A stretch of DNA of 64,000 bases from Artocarpus heterophyllus (GCA_025403435.1 CM046327.1:18104440-18168439); one strand, 5' to 3'. Counted from the first letter of the stretch, positions 48,502 to 60,475 are shown. Numbers and translations are program-made. The notes: generated by a model from the letters alone, not told the origin.

Positions 48502-48625
48502 AGAATGCATTTAGTAACGCAGTTAGAACCAAAACTTTGAACGATTTTATAGTAGCATGCGTGAGCTTTATATTGTAGCATACCAGTTGAAACAATGTTT
48601 TCTTAACGGCGTTGCCAAACACTCT
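48502..48625. mobile_element. Short MITE-like element, decayed ends
   Basis: Left end agaatgcatttagtaacgc is an imperfect reverse complement of the right end ggcgttgccaaacactct. The middle has 'gtagcatgcgtgagctttatattgtagcat', the phrase of the family at 30341 and 40243. No coding capacity. Confidence 0.5.
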
Positions 48626-49251
48626 CTAGATCACAACATAACAATAAATTGGAAACCTACATTAAATTAATAAATAGAAGGTAAATAGCTTTTTTTTAGA
48701 AATCAAATTAAATGATAGGAAATTTAGAGAAGTAAATAAACATAGCATTAAATTCAAAATTTTCCACATTTAGCCACGATAAAATTCCTTGGTAAATTCC
48801 ATATTTACCTAGAAAAATTTGAATTTATCCCATGATCAAATTTGGTAAATCCAGGTTTTTACCAAATTTACCCCATAACATCTAGTACTCTTCTCAAGTC
48901 CAAAATTTTATACGTATTTTCAAATTATTTTTGTTTACATAAAATATACTAATTTTTTTAGGTACTAAAATCATTTTTACACTTACAAATCTTTCTTTGA
49001 AATTAAAAATGTTGTTCATTAATAATTGTAGGACTTATCAATGAGTTTGAATTTACCATAATGAGTATATGGGTAAAATTGGGGATGTCGCCGTTAACAC
49101 AATTGCATAACCAGTCATGTTTTTAGTTGGCATGCCATTTGATAATAACTCACAATAACCCATTTGATAATAACTCACAATAACTAATCAAGTAATTTCT
49201 TTTTTTGGTTTTGAATTATACATACTTATGATTACGTTTAATTTGTGCCTT
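48626..49251. other. Non-coding stretch, no gene seen
   Basis: AT-rich sequence before the plus-strand LTR. A short direct duplication (gataataactcacaataac, two copies separated by a few bases) lies at about 49141-49182. Confidence 0.5.
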
Positions 49252-51708
49252 TATGACACCTGTTATTCTCGTAACGGGTATTAAGGTAATTAAATTAATT
49301 TTTAGTGTGCCAATAAAAAATTTGTTTCATTTAAAATCCATTTCACAATATTTAATTTTATCTATTTTTAAATTTTTTAAAATTCTCCTATACTTATCTA
49401 GTATGTTTACTGAAAAGTCTTGAAACTTTTAATAAATTTTGAAAATGTCATTTTGGCATTATGTGGGCTAAAGTCTCCAGAGGAGACATGATGATATCTT
49501 TTCCAACTACTCTTGACCCTCATTTTCTTTATTTCCTCCGTGACATGCTCCAACATGTCTCCTCCATAATCACTTCTATCACTTCTCTTCAAAGACTTCA
49601 TCTTTTTTTCCTTTTTCTTCCACGGTTCCCACACTCTTCTTCTCATTTCTTTGCTTAAGCAAAATACTTAGAGAGCTTGTTCAAGGCAGCCATAAAAATC
49701 AGCCACTATTACCTCCATTTGAGCAAGAATTTTAGCCATACCGAAGTCAATGAACCTGTTTTGAAGCCATTTCAAGCTTTTAACTAGCCATAATCTGATG
49801 TTAGAATCTTATGAACAAATTTAGTAATTCATTTATAAATTTTTTTTATACTCAAGGATTATTCAAATTTGCATTCTTAAACCTAAGTATATGTTTTGTT
49901 GCTATTTTGGAGCATATGTATAAAGTCTAAGTGTATATGTCGTAGACAGAAAATTTATATTGTTAAACTTTGTAATACCTCTATGAACAGTAGCTCTTTC
50001 TTGAAATTCTAGGATTAAATAAAAATGAATTTTGTAAATTGGTTTGAATATTTAAAAAGTAGACATCCTAAGCTTTCTAACGAGCTATCATAAGCCTAAA
50101 TTGGAGTTGTATTTTATTTTCTATGAATTTTTTAATTTTCAGATTAGAAACTAGTAAACCTACCAGTAGCAATATACCACCCGTTTAGGTTAAGTAAACC
50201 ACCTGTTAACCCATGTGATGATTGTATATAGTGAACCTATCCTTTTTGTAAAAGTATACTGCTTGTTTGCCATGGTATACTAGTTGCTAACCTGAACCAA
50301 GAACCCATATTTACTCACCACCTAATTCCTTAATGTCTTGCAACCTTTCTAATATTATCCTAAGTGATTGATGAATCTTATTAGGGACTAAAACATATAG
50401 ATTACTTGTATACATTTTATATTGTGTTAAGACAAAAATTGTTTACTGTGATATTCAAAAGATATTTGCATAAAAGCTTTAATGGCACACTAGTAAGATG
50501 GATTTACACATGATTTATTTATGAATGTGATTGTATGTTGTGCTTTAGTTTTAATTGTCCTTATGCACGCCTTAGGATCAAGGGAGTATGGAGCTAACAT
50601 TAATTGATTTCGGGATTAAAAGATTGTTGATAAGCTTGGAAGGTAGGGATTCTATTACTCATCTTTTGTGAGGTTTTGGTTAATTAAAATTTGTTGTTTT
50701 ATGTTGCAAGATATGTATATGGTATTTTGAATGTATATGATTATATCTATAATATGATAATGTAGAACTCGTCCTGTATTGTATAGCGAGGAATATAATG
50801 ATTTGACACATGTTGTAAATTAAGAAGCATGGTTAGGAAAACTGACTCTATAAATAACGATTTAATATAAAGGAATGGTGAGACGTGAAAAGGGCGACGG
50901 TTACGTCCTTGGGCACAAATACCCTAAAAGGTAAAATAGGGGGAGGTGATGATGCTCCCTTGGGTTGAAAGTCTCAGAATGCATTGTACAAGAATCGACT
51001 TGATGAGGACTCGGGGCTTGATGTTCCCTTACTGGATTGCCCATGGAATGTTTAGAGGGTGACCAAGTGCGTTCATTTGGGTTTTGATGAGTTGAGTGAT
51101 ACTATATTGAATGTGGATACCTAGGAATAATGTTGAACTGTAATATTTGTATATATGTATATGTATGAAACTCGATAATGATTAACTATGGTATCCATAG
51201 AATATGATTATAATAAAACTCAAAATCTGGATAATGATGAGTATTAACTAACCATGTAGGTTTTAATGTGGTAATGATAAAAACCTAGAGGTGACTAATG
51301 GTTTTTCCTACTGAGCATATTGTCGCTCATTCCCTTATATTTTTATCTTTTCAAGACACACTCAGTGTGAGGTGGCTACGAGAAAAATAGTTGAGGAAGC
51401 TATGTAGCTATATTACGTTAGGACTGCTTTAATTGTTAATAATGTTCTTCATGATAATGTAAGTATCAATTGTTACTTTCTGTGACTGTATTAAAATGCG
51501 TTGAGGGTTGAAATGATGACGACAGTTTATATTATCAAAATTAAGGTGCTACATTAAACATAGTTTAATTGTTGTTTATATTTTTATTATTGATTTGAGA
51601 GTTTTCATTTAAGCCCCAGGCAACTTTATTTTTGAGGTTTTACTTTTATTTCTGATTTTTTTATTTTAATTCATTAAAAACTGTTAACTCCCATATAGGG
51701 GCGTTACA
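49252..51708 (+). mobile_element. Old Ty3/gypsy 5' LTR, plus orientation
   Basis: 2457 bases, starting tatgacacc (the usual TG changed to TA) and ending ggggcgttaca. It aligns with the split solo LTR 3123-4418 + 14944-16097 over its whole length with scattered differences. A primer-binding site follows on the plus strand, so this is the 5' LTR of a former full element, not a solo LTR. No matching 3' LTR is present up to 64000; the rest was deleted or lies outside the window. Confidence 0.85.
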
Positions 51709-52842
51709 TAATTTTTAGTATCAGAGCTTAGGTTCAGTTAATTTAGGGACTGTAGCACCACCTTTTTTTTAAAAAAAATTGTTTTTGAAATGGTTTTGAA
51801 GTTAAATTTTCATTGTCATCATCAATATGAACCTTCAGGTTGATTTATACAGTCCATGAGGATGTAACATAGAAAGGTTCTAGAATAAAAGTATTTATAG
51901 TTATAAGGGAGTGATAATTATATGGAATGAGTTTATAAGTATAATGCTTATGAGAGATTCGTATAATATTAGGATCTATAAGCATATCTAATTCATATGG
52001 AATGATGAGAAATTCGTGTAGATACGAGGATTTAAGAGCTTTTTATCTCATGAAAAACAATAAGAAATATAAGGCTTGATTTATTGATTTCAAAGTTTGG
52101 CATAGATGTGTCAAATTCTTCGTACTTGATTCAGACTTAAGTAATGATTATTGTGGATTTGGTGGAGCACATAAGTGTCAATAACTTTTCTTGAAAGTTC
52201 TATTTACTTGAGAAATATGAGATAAGTTAGGATTCATGGTATTGCATATTAAGTGAGATAAACGTTAGACTTTTGGTCTGTTGAGACTATGTAAAGGGAA
52301 GAATGCATGAATTTCAAGGTTAGAATATTTTGTTACGTACATTGTATTTAAGTATATAAGTGAATCTTTATGAATAGATGCAATGTGAAAATGACCAATA
52401 GAAGTTTCCTTAAGTAAATCATAATATTTAAGACACCTATAATAATTTTAGATAATTACGATAAAAGGTTTAACTTCTAGATGTTTAGATGTGAATCTTT
52501 TGGTTACCTAAGGTTTTGTTATATGAGGAAATTAAATATTGTATAAGTGGAATTGTGGGGATTGTAGATGTTCTTAAGTAGTAACATCAAAGGTTTTTGT
52601 TCATTGATATGGTCTATGTTGGAAGATGTAAATCGTATTGATTTCAAGGTTAGTCACATTCTAAACCCTTGGTAATAATGATGATGACTCCATTGATAGA
52701 TGTTGAGTATTAGGTGCATTGTTCAATAAGGTTTTGATTAAAATAAATTATTTGAGTTGCTAGAAGATTATGTTATTATGAAATGATTTTAAATACCATT
52801 CAGGAAGATCCCTGATTGTCGTTAAATTAGACTTGTTGTTCA
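51709..52842 (+). other. Decayed internal region of the old Ty3/gypsy element
   Basis: The first 60 or so bases match the leader of the young element (primer-binding site, then 'taggttc', then 'tgtagcaccacc'), so the start is certainly retrotransposon-derived. Beyond that no gag frame can be followed; the sequence is AT-rich and full of stops. It ends where the Ty1/copia element has inserted (52843). Confidence 0.65.
51716..51729 (+). other. Primer-binding site remnant (initiator Met-tRNA)
   Basis: TAGTATCAGAGCTT, two changes from the TGGTATCAGAGCCT seen in the young element, seven bases after the LTR end, the same spacing as in that element. Confidence 0.8.
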
Positions 52843-54278
52843 TGTTAGACATGTATGCCCTAAGGAGTAAAAATGTAATAAGTTTTTGGAGATATTTTTA
52901 TCAATAAAGAATTTATTCAGTATTTATATACCAAATCTTGTCCTCTTTACGTTCATATTTGTTAAATGTATGTTAAGCAAACAATAGTCTGAGACTATCG
53001 GTCTAAACCTTAAGAATTGGGCATATGATGGACGGATTATGCGGAAGACACGATTCTTGAGGTGATGGTCTAAATCATACGATCCGCAATCGAATGAATA
53101 AAGTTGGGTGCTTTATTCATGCAAAGATTGTTATGTTGTCTATATCCCTTTTGGGAGATGGTTTGTCTTAACCATCAGAGGTGGACTTCATGAATAGAAA
53201 TATTGGCAGGTTATCATAAGTGACGATGTGTTGGATCGGGACATAAAGTGAATTGATTTGGATTAATAATTATGTCTCGGCAAATCGATTCACTTTAGAC
53301 AATTATTTGTGTTGTATTTTAATCCTGAGATCAATAGTGAGCCCGTTGTCTTGGCTTGTGTCTTTTGATGTACCAAAGGGTGACACCCATATCTTAATAG
53401 TGGTATGCATGTTGGTACGTTGGAGGCATGACTCTTGATAGCGTAGACTTATTATTCATAGATATGGAATCCATAGCTCCTCTTTAGGAGTAATGATATC
53501 CTCTTATATGCGTTATCCTGTAATTGAAAAACTGGAGCGCTTAACCATTTGGATACATAGGTGTAACCGAATGGTATACTGTCTTTGGATGGTAAGTTTT
53601 CTAATAGTGAGATAATGGAATGTAAGATAAAAATAATCGAAAAGGTAAGACAGAACTTGTCCTTAAGCCGATTATGGATTATCATATGGTGATACGATAC
53701 ACTATGATGTGTCATGGAGACTTAGCTATACGAGCTTCGTAATTCTATGTAGTTTGAAAGTGCAGCTCCAAGCTTTTAGTGGAGAAGCGTTGGAGTTGAT
53801 AATTATGAAATGTATATCTGGGATATTGGGTTTCATAATTATCAGGAGCTTGAACTATATAGGTCCATTTGGTTCACTTTGCTAGCTCATAACATCCTGT
53901 AGTGACACGGCGTGCTTTTTCAATAATTGGTGACTTATGTCGGATTTATTAGATTGGTTGAAATTTAGAAGAATCAGATAATTCATGTCTGTTTATCGGT
54001 TGAATTAATTTTGTAATAAATTAATTCAAGATAAACTTGTTGAATTACTGGGATCAGATAATTCTTGTCTGTTTATCAGTTGATTTAATTTTGGATAAAT
54101 TAGATCAAGACAAACTTGTAGAATTATTGAGACTTGATTTATTTTCTTAGAGATTATCTAGATAAAGTTGTTTTGATCAGATAACTTCTCTATTGGGTTA
54201 TTAGAATTAAATCTGAGATTTTATCCTATAGAATCTCGGGTGAAAAATAAAAGATTTGCGAGATTTTTTATTCGGCAG

Positions 54279-54356
54279 TTCGGCCTATCGATAGACGTGT
54301 TCGGCCTGCCGATGGGACCTGTTCGGCCTACCGATCAAGTGGTTCGGCCTGCCGAT
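54279..54356. repeat. Array C: four GC-rich near-palindromes in the copia LTR
   Basis: Cores CGGC at 54281, 54302, 54324 and 54345 (intervals 21, 22, 21), consensus TTCGGCCTGCCGAT. A partial unit (cggcag) lies just before at 54273. The 3' LTR has only three units (61927-61985). Confidence 0.85.
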
Positions 54357-54473
54357 CAGCGAAGGATAAGATTACGCATTTCCACGTGGATCTTATCAGA
54401 TATTGATTCGAATTTGATTCTGATCTGAATTTTGAGACCTAATATGATGATGACTGACCCTAGGACCATCCTC

Positions 54474-54480
54474 TATAAAT
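54474..54480 (+). promoter_or_regulatory. TATA box of the copia 5' LTR
   Basis: TATAAAT in the context cctctataaatagg, kept unchanged in the 3' LTR at 62101-62107. The start of the retrotransposon transcript is expected about 30 bases downstream. Confidence 0.65.
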
Positions 54481-54876
54481 AGGGAGTGATTCTCACAAGT
54501 TACTCAGATCAATAGAGAGATTAAGAGTAATACTCTGCTAAGTGAGAATCTGAAAACTCCCTGAGAGCTTTTGTTCACAGATCATGAACACTTGCTTTGG
54601 GTTCTCTCGATTGGTTGGAAGGAGAGTCACCAGTGGAAGAGCTGTACGTGTAAGCCCACACTCACTCCGGTCGTGGATAGAGAATAGCAAAGAAGGCCAG
54701 TTGGTTGAGGCTCTTTTGGAACATTATTTCTCTTCACAGATTACGGAGGTTCTTCAGCATACAAAGGTTAGTAAGATCTGGTTAATTTATGCATATAGCT
54801 TGTTAAACTTGTGTTTTAAAAATTACTCTGATGCAAAATTTTTTAAAATTCTGCTGCGTACTATTTTTCCAACAAT

Positions 54877-54893
54877 TGGTATCAGAGCCATGG
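54877..54893 (+). other. Primer-binding site of the copia element
   Basis: TGGTATCAGAGCCATGG, complementary to the 3' end of plant initiator Met-tRNA, two bases after the 5' LTR end. Confidence 0.92.
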
Positions 54894-56544
54894 TTTTTAC
54901 ATAAATTTACGAGTTTGTGATCATGTTATATGCATAAATTTTGTGATCTTAATCTCTCCTATGCTTGAATTGAATTTTATAGAGAGTTGGCACTCTAGGT
55001 TTCTATAAATTATATATGTTGTCATGGATTATGTGGTGAATGTTTATTAATTAGTTATGGTTGATTAAATTATTGTTTAATTATTTATTAATTAATTTAT
55101 TTATACCGATTATGGTTCCTTAGAGGTTAGAATATGTATCTAAGTTTTTCATGTAATTAGATAGCGTACTATCATATCCGTCTGGAAATTATTATTTATT
55201 TTAAATTTGTAAAAAATTTTGTAATTAAATAATTATTCAGAGAAGACGGATCTAGAAGATTGATGATGATACTCCCAGGTATTTCTTGAGTCTCTAATTT
55301 TATGCTTTTGAATTGTTGAAAATAAAATTGATAAATTGCTTTAAAAAATTGTATTTTCTGGAATGGAGATTTCTGCTTAGTCGGCATGCCGAACATCCTA
55401 GTTCAGTAAGCCGATGGTCACAGATCGGCAGGTCGGACGTGTGGTTCGGCAGGCCGTCAGTGGGGCAGAAATCGACTGGCTCTGCCGGCAGGCCGAACTT
55501 CTAGTTCAGCAGGCCAAACTTTCATGAGTCGGTAGGCCGATCTTCCTGATCGGCAGGCCGATGAAGCATGACCGGCAGGCCGATCACCCAAAACGGCCTA
55601 CCGACCGAGAGCTAAAAAATTTCAAAAAAGGTGTAGTTTTTTCAATATAGTTTTAATTTTATTTTTAGGACAATTTTGAGAAACATTAAATTTGGATATG
55701 ACCGGAAATATGAAGTGTTCAATTCATACGGGATTGAAGACTTGAAGATTGAATTGCATGAAGAAGGATACAGCTTGAGGATTCAAAGATGAAGAATTGA
55801 TAATATGTCTCGATTATTCTCTTGTAATCTTAGTTTTCTATTCTCTAGGGTGGAGCCATAATATTACGGTTATTATTATTATTTTGCTTGTAGCTTTGCT
55901 TGATTGCTTTGCTTGTCTGTATTATAATATGATTTACTATGTATATTAATAACATGTCATATAGAATAGGGAGTGCCGCTCATATTAAAATTGTTCATGC
56001 ATATTCTTAAAATAAAACATTGATTTCAAAAGATTGAGTGGGAGAAGGTTTTCGAAGAGAGGACCTAAGGCCTCCATCGTTGGTTTATAGGCAGAACATG
56101 ATGGTCCCGACCCCTAGGAAGAGATTTCTATCATGTACCAGATTGGATCTCTGAGAGGATAAGGTATTTTAGCATGATTTATGGTTGCACACCCCTAGGT
56201 GGTGATTATAAATCATGGATAAAATATTGAAACAATAGTTATACACTCACGTTAATTAATCAATGGCTAAAGAAACGATTATTAATGTATGTTGGATCAT
56301 ACGGGTCCTGGATGACATATATTAATCAGGAGGGGATCCGTGTTTCTGATTGAATTTGGCATGACTCCCCTAGGAGCTTGTTGAATTCTGAGTTGGGAAT
56401 TATCGTTGTAAGGTTGTGATATTTTTAAGGTTTTGACACATAAACACATTTGTATGATTTTTACATGATTGTGTTATCTTACTAAATTATTATTATTATA
56501 TGTTTGCTTATGTTTGGTATATGATTCTTTATTGTAGATTAAAA
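54894..56544 (+). other. Untranslated leader of the copia element
   Basis: About 1.65 kb between the primer-binding site and the gag ATG at 56545, long for a Ty1/copia element. No coding remnant was recognised. It carries array D (55380-55606) and an ATT-rich stretch near 55870-55890. Confidence 0.7.
55380..55606. repeat. Array D: about ten GC-rich near-palindromes in the copia leader
   Basis: Cores at 55382, 55404, 55426, 55447, about 55473 (or 55486), 55507, 55530, 55551, 55573 and 55594; most intervals are 21-23 bases. Consensus TCGGCAGGCCGA, the reverse complement of the form in array C, so in the sense strand the spacer between the arms is AG instead of CT. The last unit (cggcctaccga) is in the other orientation. 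A GC island in an AT-rich leader. Confidence 0.85.
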
Positions 56545-57408
56545 ATGTCTAAAAACGCTATATCATCGATACTTGATAAAAACCTATTAACTTGTGAGAA
56601 CTATAACGATTAGAAACGGAACCTGGATATCGTCCTGTCCTTTGAGAAACTGAAATATGTACTGACAACCCCTTGTCCTCCCAAGCCTACGGGAGACTCA
56701 AGTAATGAGCAATTCCAAGCGTATGATCGCTGGAAAGATGCTAATGATCAGGCCCGCTGCTATATTATAGCTAGCATGAACAACGTGTTGTAGGCTCAAC
56801 ATCAGGATTATGAGACTGCAAAACAGATCTTGGATAATCTTGAGGATATGTTTGGAGGCCAAGCCATAACAAAGCGATAAGGGGCGCTTCAGAAACTCTT
56901 AAACTATAAACAGAGGCCGGGGACATCTGTAAAGGAGCACATGATGTTGGTCATGGGTTACCTCGTTGAGGCTCAAACCAATGGAGCCGACATCGATGCT
57001 GAAACTCAGATGACTATGGTCTTTGAGACTCTGTCTAAGGAATTTATTCCATTTAGAACAACTTTTAATTTAAGCAATAGACGGGATATGACCTTAACAG
57101 AACTGATGAAACAGTTACAAGAGTTCAAACTGCTAATCAGGGAGTCTCCTACTGGTGGTGAGGCCAACATGGCAGCTGCTTCTGGTTCCAATCTTAACTT
57201 TGGGAATGGAAAGAAGCAACTGGCCAAGAAAGGGAAGTCTTCTATTCCTGCTACTACCAAGAGAAAAAAGGAGAAGAAGAAGAAAAACCCAAAGAAGCTT
57301 AAGTGCTTCTTCTGTGGAAAGGTCAGGCATATTAAGAAGCATTGCAAGGACTTCATTTCCAAAGGACGTAGGTGTGATCTTCTATATTTAGAAACTTGTT
57401 TGGTTTAG
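56545..57408 (+). pseudogene. Ty1/copia gag, broken
   Basis: Frame from the ATG at 56545 with premature stops at 56611, 56791 and 56878, then open from 56881 to a stop at 57406. The later part shows a UBN2/retrotransposon-gag type region and, near 57300-57347, a CX2CX4HX4C zinc knuckle (CFFCGKVRHIKKHC) preceded by a strongly basic run (57265-57299). Nucleocapsid-type RNA binding is the expected former role. The three early stops rule out a full-length Gag. Confidence 0.85.
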
Positions 57409-60400
57409 GAATCCAGTGACATCTAGGTCATAGATTCTGGTGCAACTAATCATGTTTGTGTTTCTCTACAGGGGTTCAAAGAAACGAGAAGTCTGCTACA
57501 TAAGGACTTCACGCTTCGGATGGGCGATGGATCCTTGGTCTCAGCGGAAGCAATGGGAGACGTCCATCTTTATTTTGATAATTATAGAAATTTATTTTTG
57601 CAAGATTGTTTTTATGTTTCTAAATTTAAAAGGAATTTAATTTCTGTAGCTTGTTTATTTAAAGACTCCTACTTAGTTTCTTTTAATGATAAAGTGGTGA
57701 TTCGTAAAAACAAATCTTTTAACTGTTTTGGATGGATGTAAAACAATCTATATTTTATCAAACCTAAGATGGACTTATTGCTTAATGCTGAGATAAATGA
57801 TAATAACTCTAAAAGACTTATCTTTGGCATTTACGCCTTGATCATATTAACCTGAATAGGATTCAAAGGTTGGTAAGGGATGGACCTTTAAGTCACTTAA
57901 AGGTAGAATCTATACCTCAATGTGAATCTTGTTTGGAGGGTAAAATGACCAAAAGACCATTCGGGTCTAAGGGTAATAAGGCCGAAGGGGTTTTAGAACT
58001 TGTGCATAGTGCTGTTTGCGGACCGATGAACATCCAAGCACGAGGAGGGTATGAGTACTTCGTCACTTTTATTGACGGTTACTCAAGATATGGGTATGTG
58101 TACCTAATGCACCATAAAAGCAAAACTTTTGATAAGTTCAGGGAGTTTCGGGCTGAAGTGGAAAAGCAATTGGGTAGACCCATAAAGGCACTTCGATCAG
58201 ATCGAGGTGGGGAATACATTTCTGATGAGTTCTTGGAACACTTGTTAGAGAATGAGATTTTATCCCATTTGACTACGCTGAGCACTCCGCAGCAGAATGG
58301 CGTAGCGGAGAGAAGAAATAGGACTTTGTTGGACATGATTAGGTCTATGATGAGTTATTCATCATTGCCTTTATCCTTTTGGGGATATGCACTACAAACC
58401 GCATGTTATCTTTTGAACAATGTGCCTTCAAAATCAATCCCTAAAACTCCTCACGAGTTGTGGACGGGTAGGAAGACATCCTTAAACCATATTTGCATAT
58501 AAGGATGTCGGGCTCATGTCTTGTTTAAGGATCCAAATAAGTTGGAAGCACGTTCGAAAGTTTGTGTGTTTGTAGGATATCCAAAAAGGACTAAAGGGGT
58601 TATTTTTATAACCCAAAAGAAAATAAAGTCGTGGTTTCAACTAATGCAACTTTCCTTTAGGAGAGTTACATGGACGACTTAAAACCTCGAAGCAAAGTGG
58701 TGTTTGAGGAGTTAAAGAGTGATCAGATCACTCCGGAGGTTCCGAGTGAAACCATTCCGATTGGTGTAGAAAAACCAAACAAACCTAAACAACAACCTCA
58801 GGGGCTTCGGCGTAGTGGGAGGATCGGGCGTCAACCTGAGAGGTATATGTTCAATGGGGAGGTCTTCTTGGCTGAACCGGATGAACATGACAGGGATCCT
58901 TATACTTACGTAGAAGCTATGGAGGATGCTGATTCAAAACTCTGGACAGAGGCTATGAACATTAAGATAAAGTCTATAGAGACTAATCAGGTCTGGGAGC
59001 TTGTGGATCTTCTCGAAGGGGTAAAACCCATAGGGTGTAAGTGGATCTACAAGAGGAAAAGAGGAGTGGATGGAAAGGTCAAAACCTTTAAGGCTAGACT
59101 AGTAGCTAAGGGTTATACGCAAAAGAAAGGAATCGATTATAAGAAAACCTTTTCGCCTGTAGCCATGTTTAAGTCCATCTGGATTCTCTTATCCATAGCT
59201 ACAGCTCTCGACTATAAGATTTGGCAGATGGATGTCAAGACGGCTTTTTTGAATGGCTATCTTGATGAGTCCATTTATATGGAACAACTAGACGGGTTCA
59301 AGGTCACAGGTCAAGAGGGTAAGGTTTGTAAGCTGCTAAAGTCAATTTATGGACTTAAGCAGGCTTCTCGTTCTTGAAACATAAGATTTGATCAGGTGAT
59401 CAAGACTTATGGGTTCTCACAAAATGTGGATGAATCATGTGTTTATAAACACATTAAGGATGAAAAGGTGGTTTTTTTACTACTTTATGTAGATGACATT
59501 CTGCTAATTGACAATGACGTTGGGGCATTGTCATTGGTCAAATTATGGTTGACCAAGCAGTTTGACATGAAGGACTTAGGAGAGGCTAATTTTGTTCTCG
59601 GTATCCAGATCTTTCAGGATAGGAAGAACAAAATGATAGCTTTGTCCCAGGCCGACTCCATAGATAAAATTCTCAAGAAGTTTGCAATGCATGATTCTAA
59701 GAAAGTTGGGCAACCATCTAGGTCTGGAATTACTCTTTCTAAGAAAGACTCTCCAAAGTCTTATGAAGAAAGAGAATACATGAAGAAGGTGCCTTATGCT
59801 TCGGCAGTGGGTAGTCTCATGTATGCCATGCTTTACACACGACTGGATATTAGCCATGCGGTCTTGATTGTAAGTCGATTTCAGGCAGATCCAAGACCAA
59901 ACCATTGGGTTGCGGTAAAGCAAATTTTCAAGTACCTGAGAATGACTCGATGGTATATACTTGTATATTCAGGTGAGGACCTGACTCCTCTAGGATATAC
60001 TGACTTAGATTTTCAATCCTATCTAGATTCTAGGAAATCGACTTCGGGTTTTGTGTTTACTCTGGGAGGCGGTACCATCAGTTGGAGAAGTGTTAAACAA
60101 GATTGCACTTCGGATTCAACGATGGAGGCCTAATATGTGGCAGCTGGTGATGCTTCGAAAGAAGCAGTGTGGCTTCGCAAGTTTCTTGGGGATCTTGAGG
60201 TAGTTCCTGGTATGGATAAAGTGGTATCACTGTACTGTGATAACAGTACGGCGGTAGCTAATGCTAAGGAACCAAGATTTCACAAGAAGAGTAAGCATAT
60301 TGATCGGAAGTATCATGTGATAAAGGACTTCGTTGAGGGCGGGCATGTCATGGTGTGCAAGATCACGTCAGAGGATAATTTAGTTGATCTATTTACGAAG

Positions 60401-60475
60401 ACACTTATTGGGAGAGTCTTCGAGAGGCATGTGGAAGCTATGGGGATGCGAGATTTGTCATATTTACTCACTTAG
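57409..60475 (+). pseudogene. Ty1/copia pol (protease, integrase, reverse transcriptase, RNase H), broken
   Basis: Protease with DSGATNH near 57430 follows gag in the same frame, with a stop at 57424 just before it. The frame ends at 57739 and resumes shifted at about 57822 with the pre-integrase zinc-finger region (LWHLRL, then HIN…, CESCLEGK). Integrase core residues are visible in [16 protein letters not shown] and [10 protein letters not shown] stop lies at 58500, a frameshift near 58595 and a stop at 58658. Reverse transcriptase and RNase H run in one frame from 58670 to 60475, broken by stops at 59375 and 60131; LLLYVDD (near 59485) is the catalytic motif. Ty1/copia order (integrase before reverse transcriptase) is clear. 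Lineage is uncertain; long LTRs might suggest an Angela- or TAR-like group. Confidence 0.9.

Larger units (their letters stand above)
52843..54874 (+). repeat. 5' LTR of the Ty1/copia element (2032 bp)
   Basis: Starts tgttagacatgtatgccc, ends tatttttccaaca. A TATAAAT box lies at 54474-54480, followed by a short transcribed-type leader. The near-palindrome array lies 120-200 bases upstream of the TATA box, in the position of an LTR enhancer. About 20 bases longer than the 3' LTR because the array has one more unit. Confidence 0.9.

Noticed and set aside
51716..51729. tRNA gene fragment suggested by the tRNA-complementary words near LTRs
   Set aside because: They are primer-binding sites placed directly after LTRs; no tRNA cloverleaf surrounds them.
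57006..57362. Minus-strand frame of 118 codons over copia gag
   Set aside because: Shadow of the gag zinc-knuckle region; the plus frame holds the recognisable motif.
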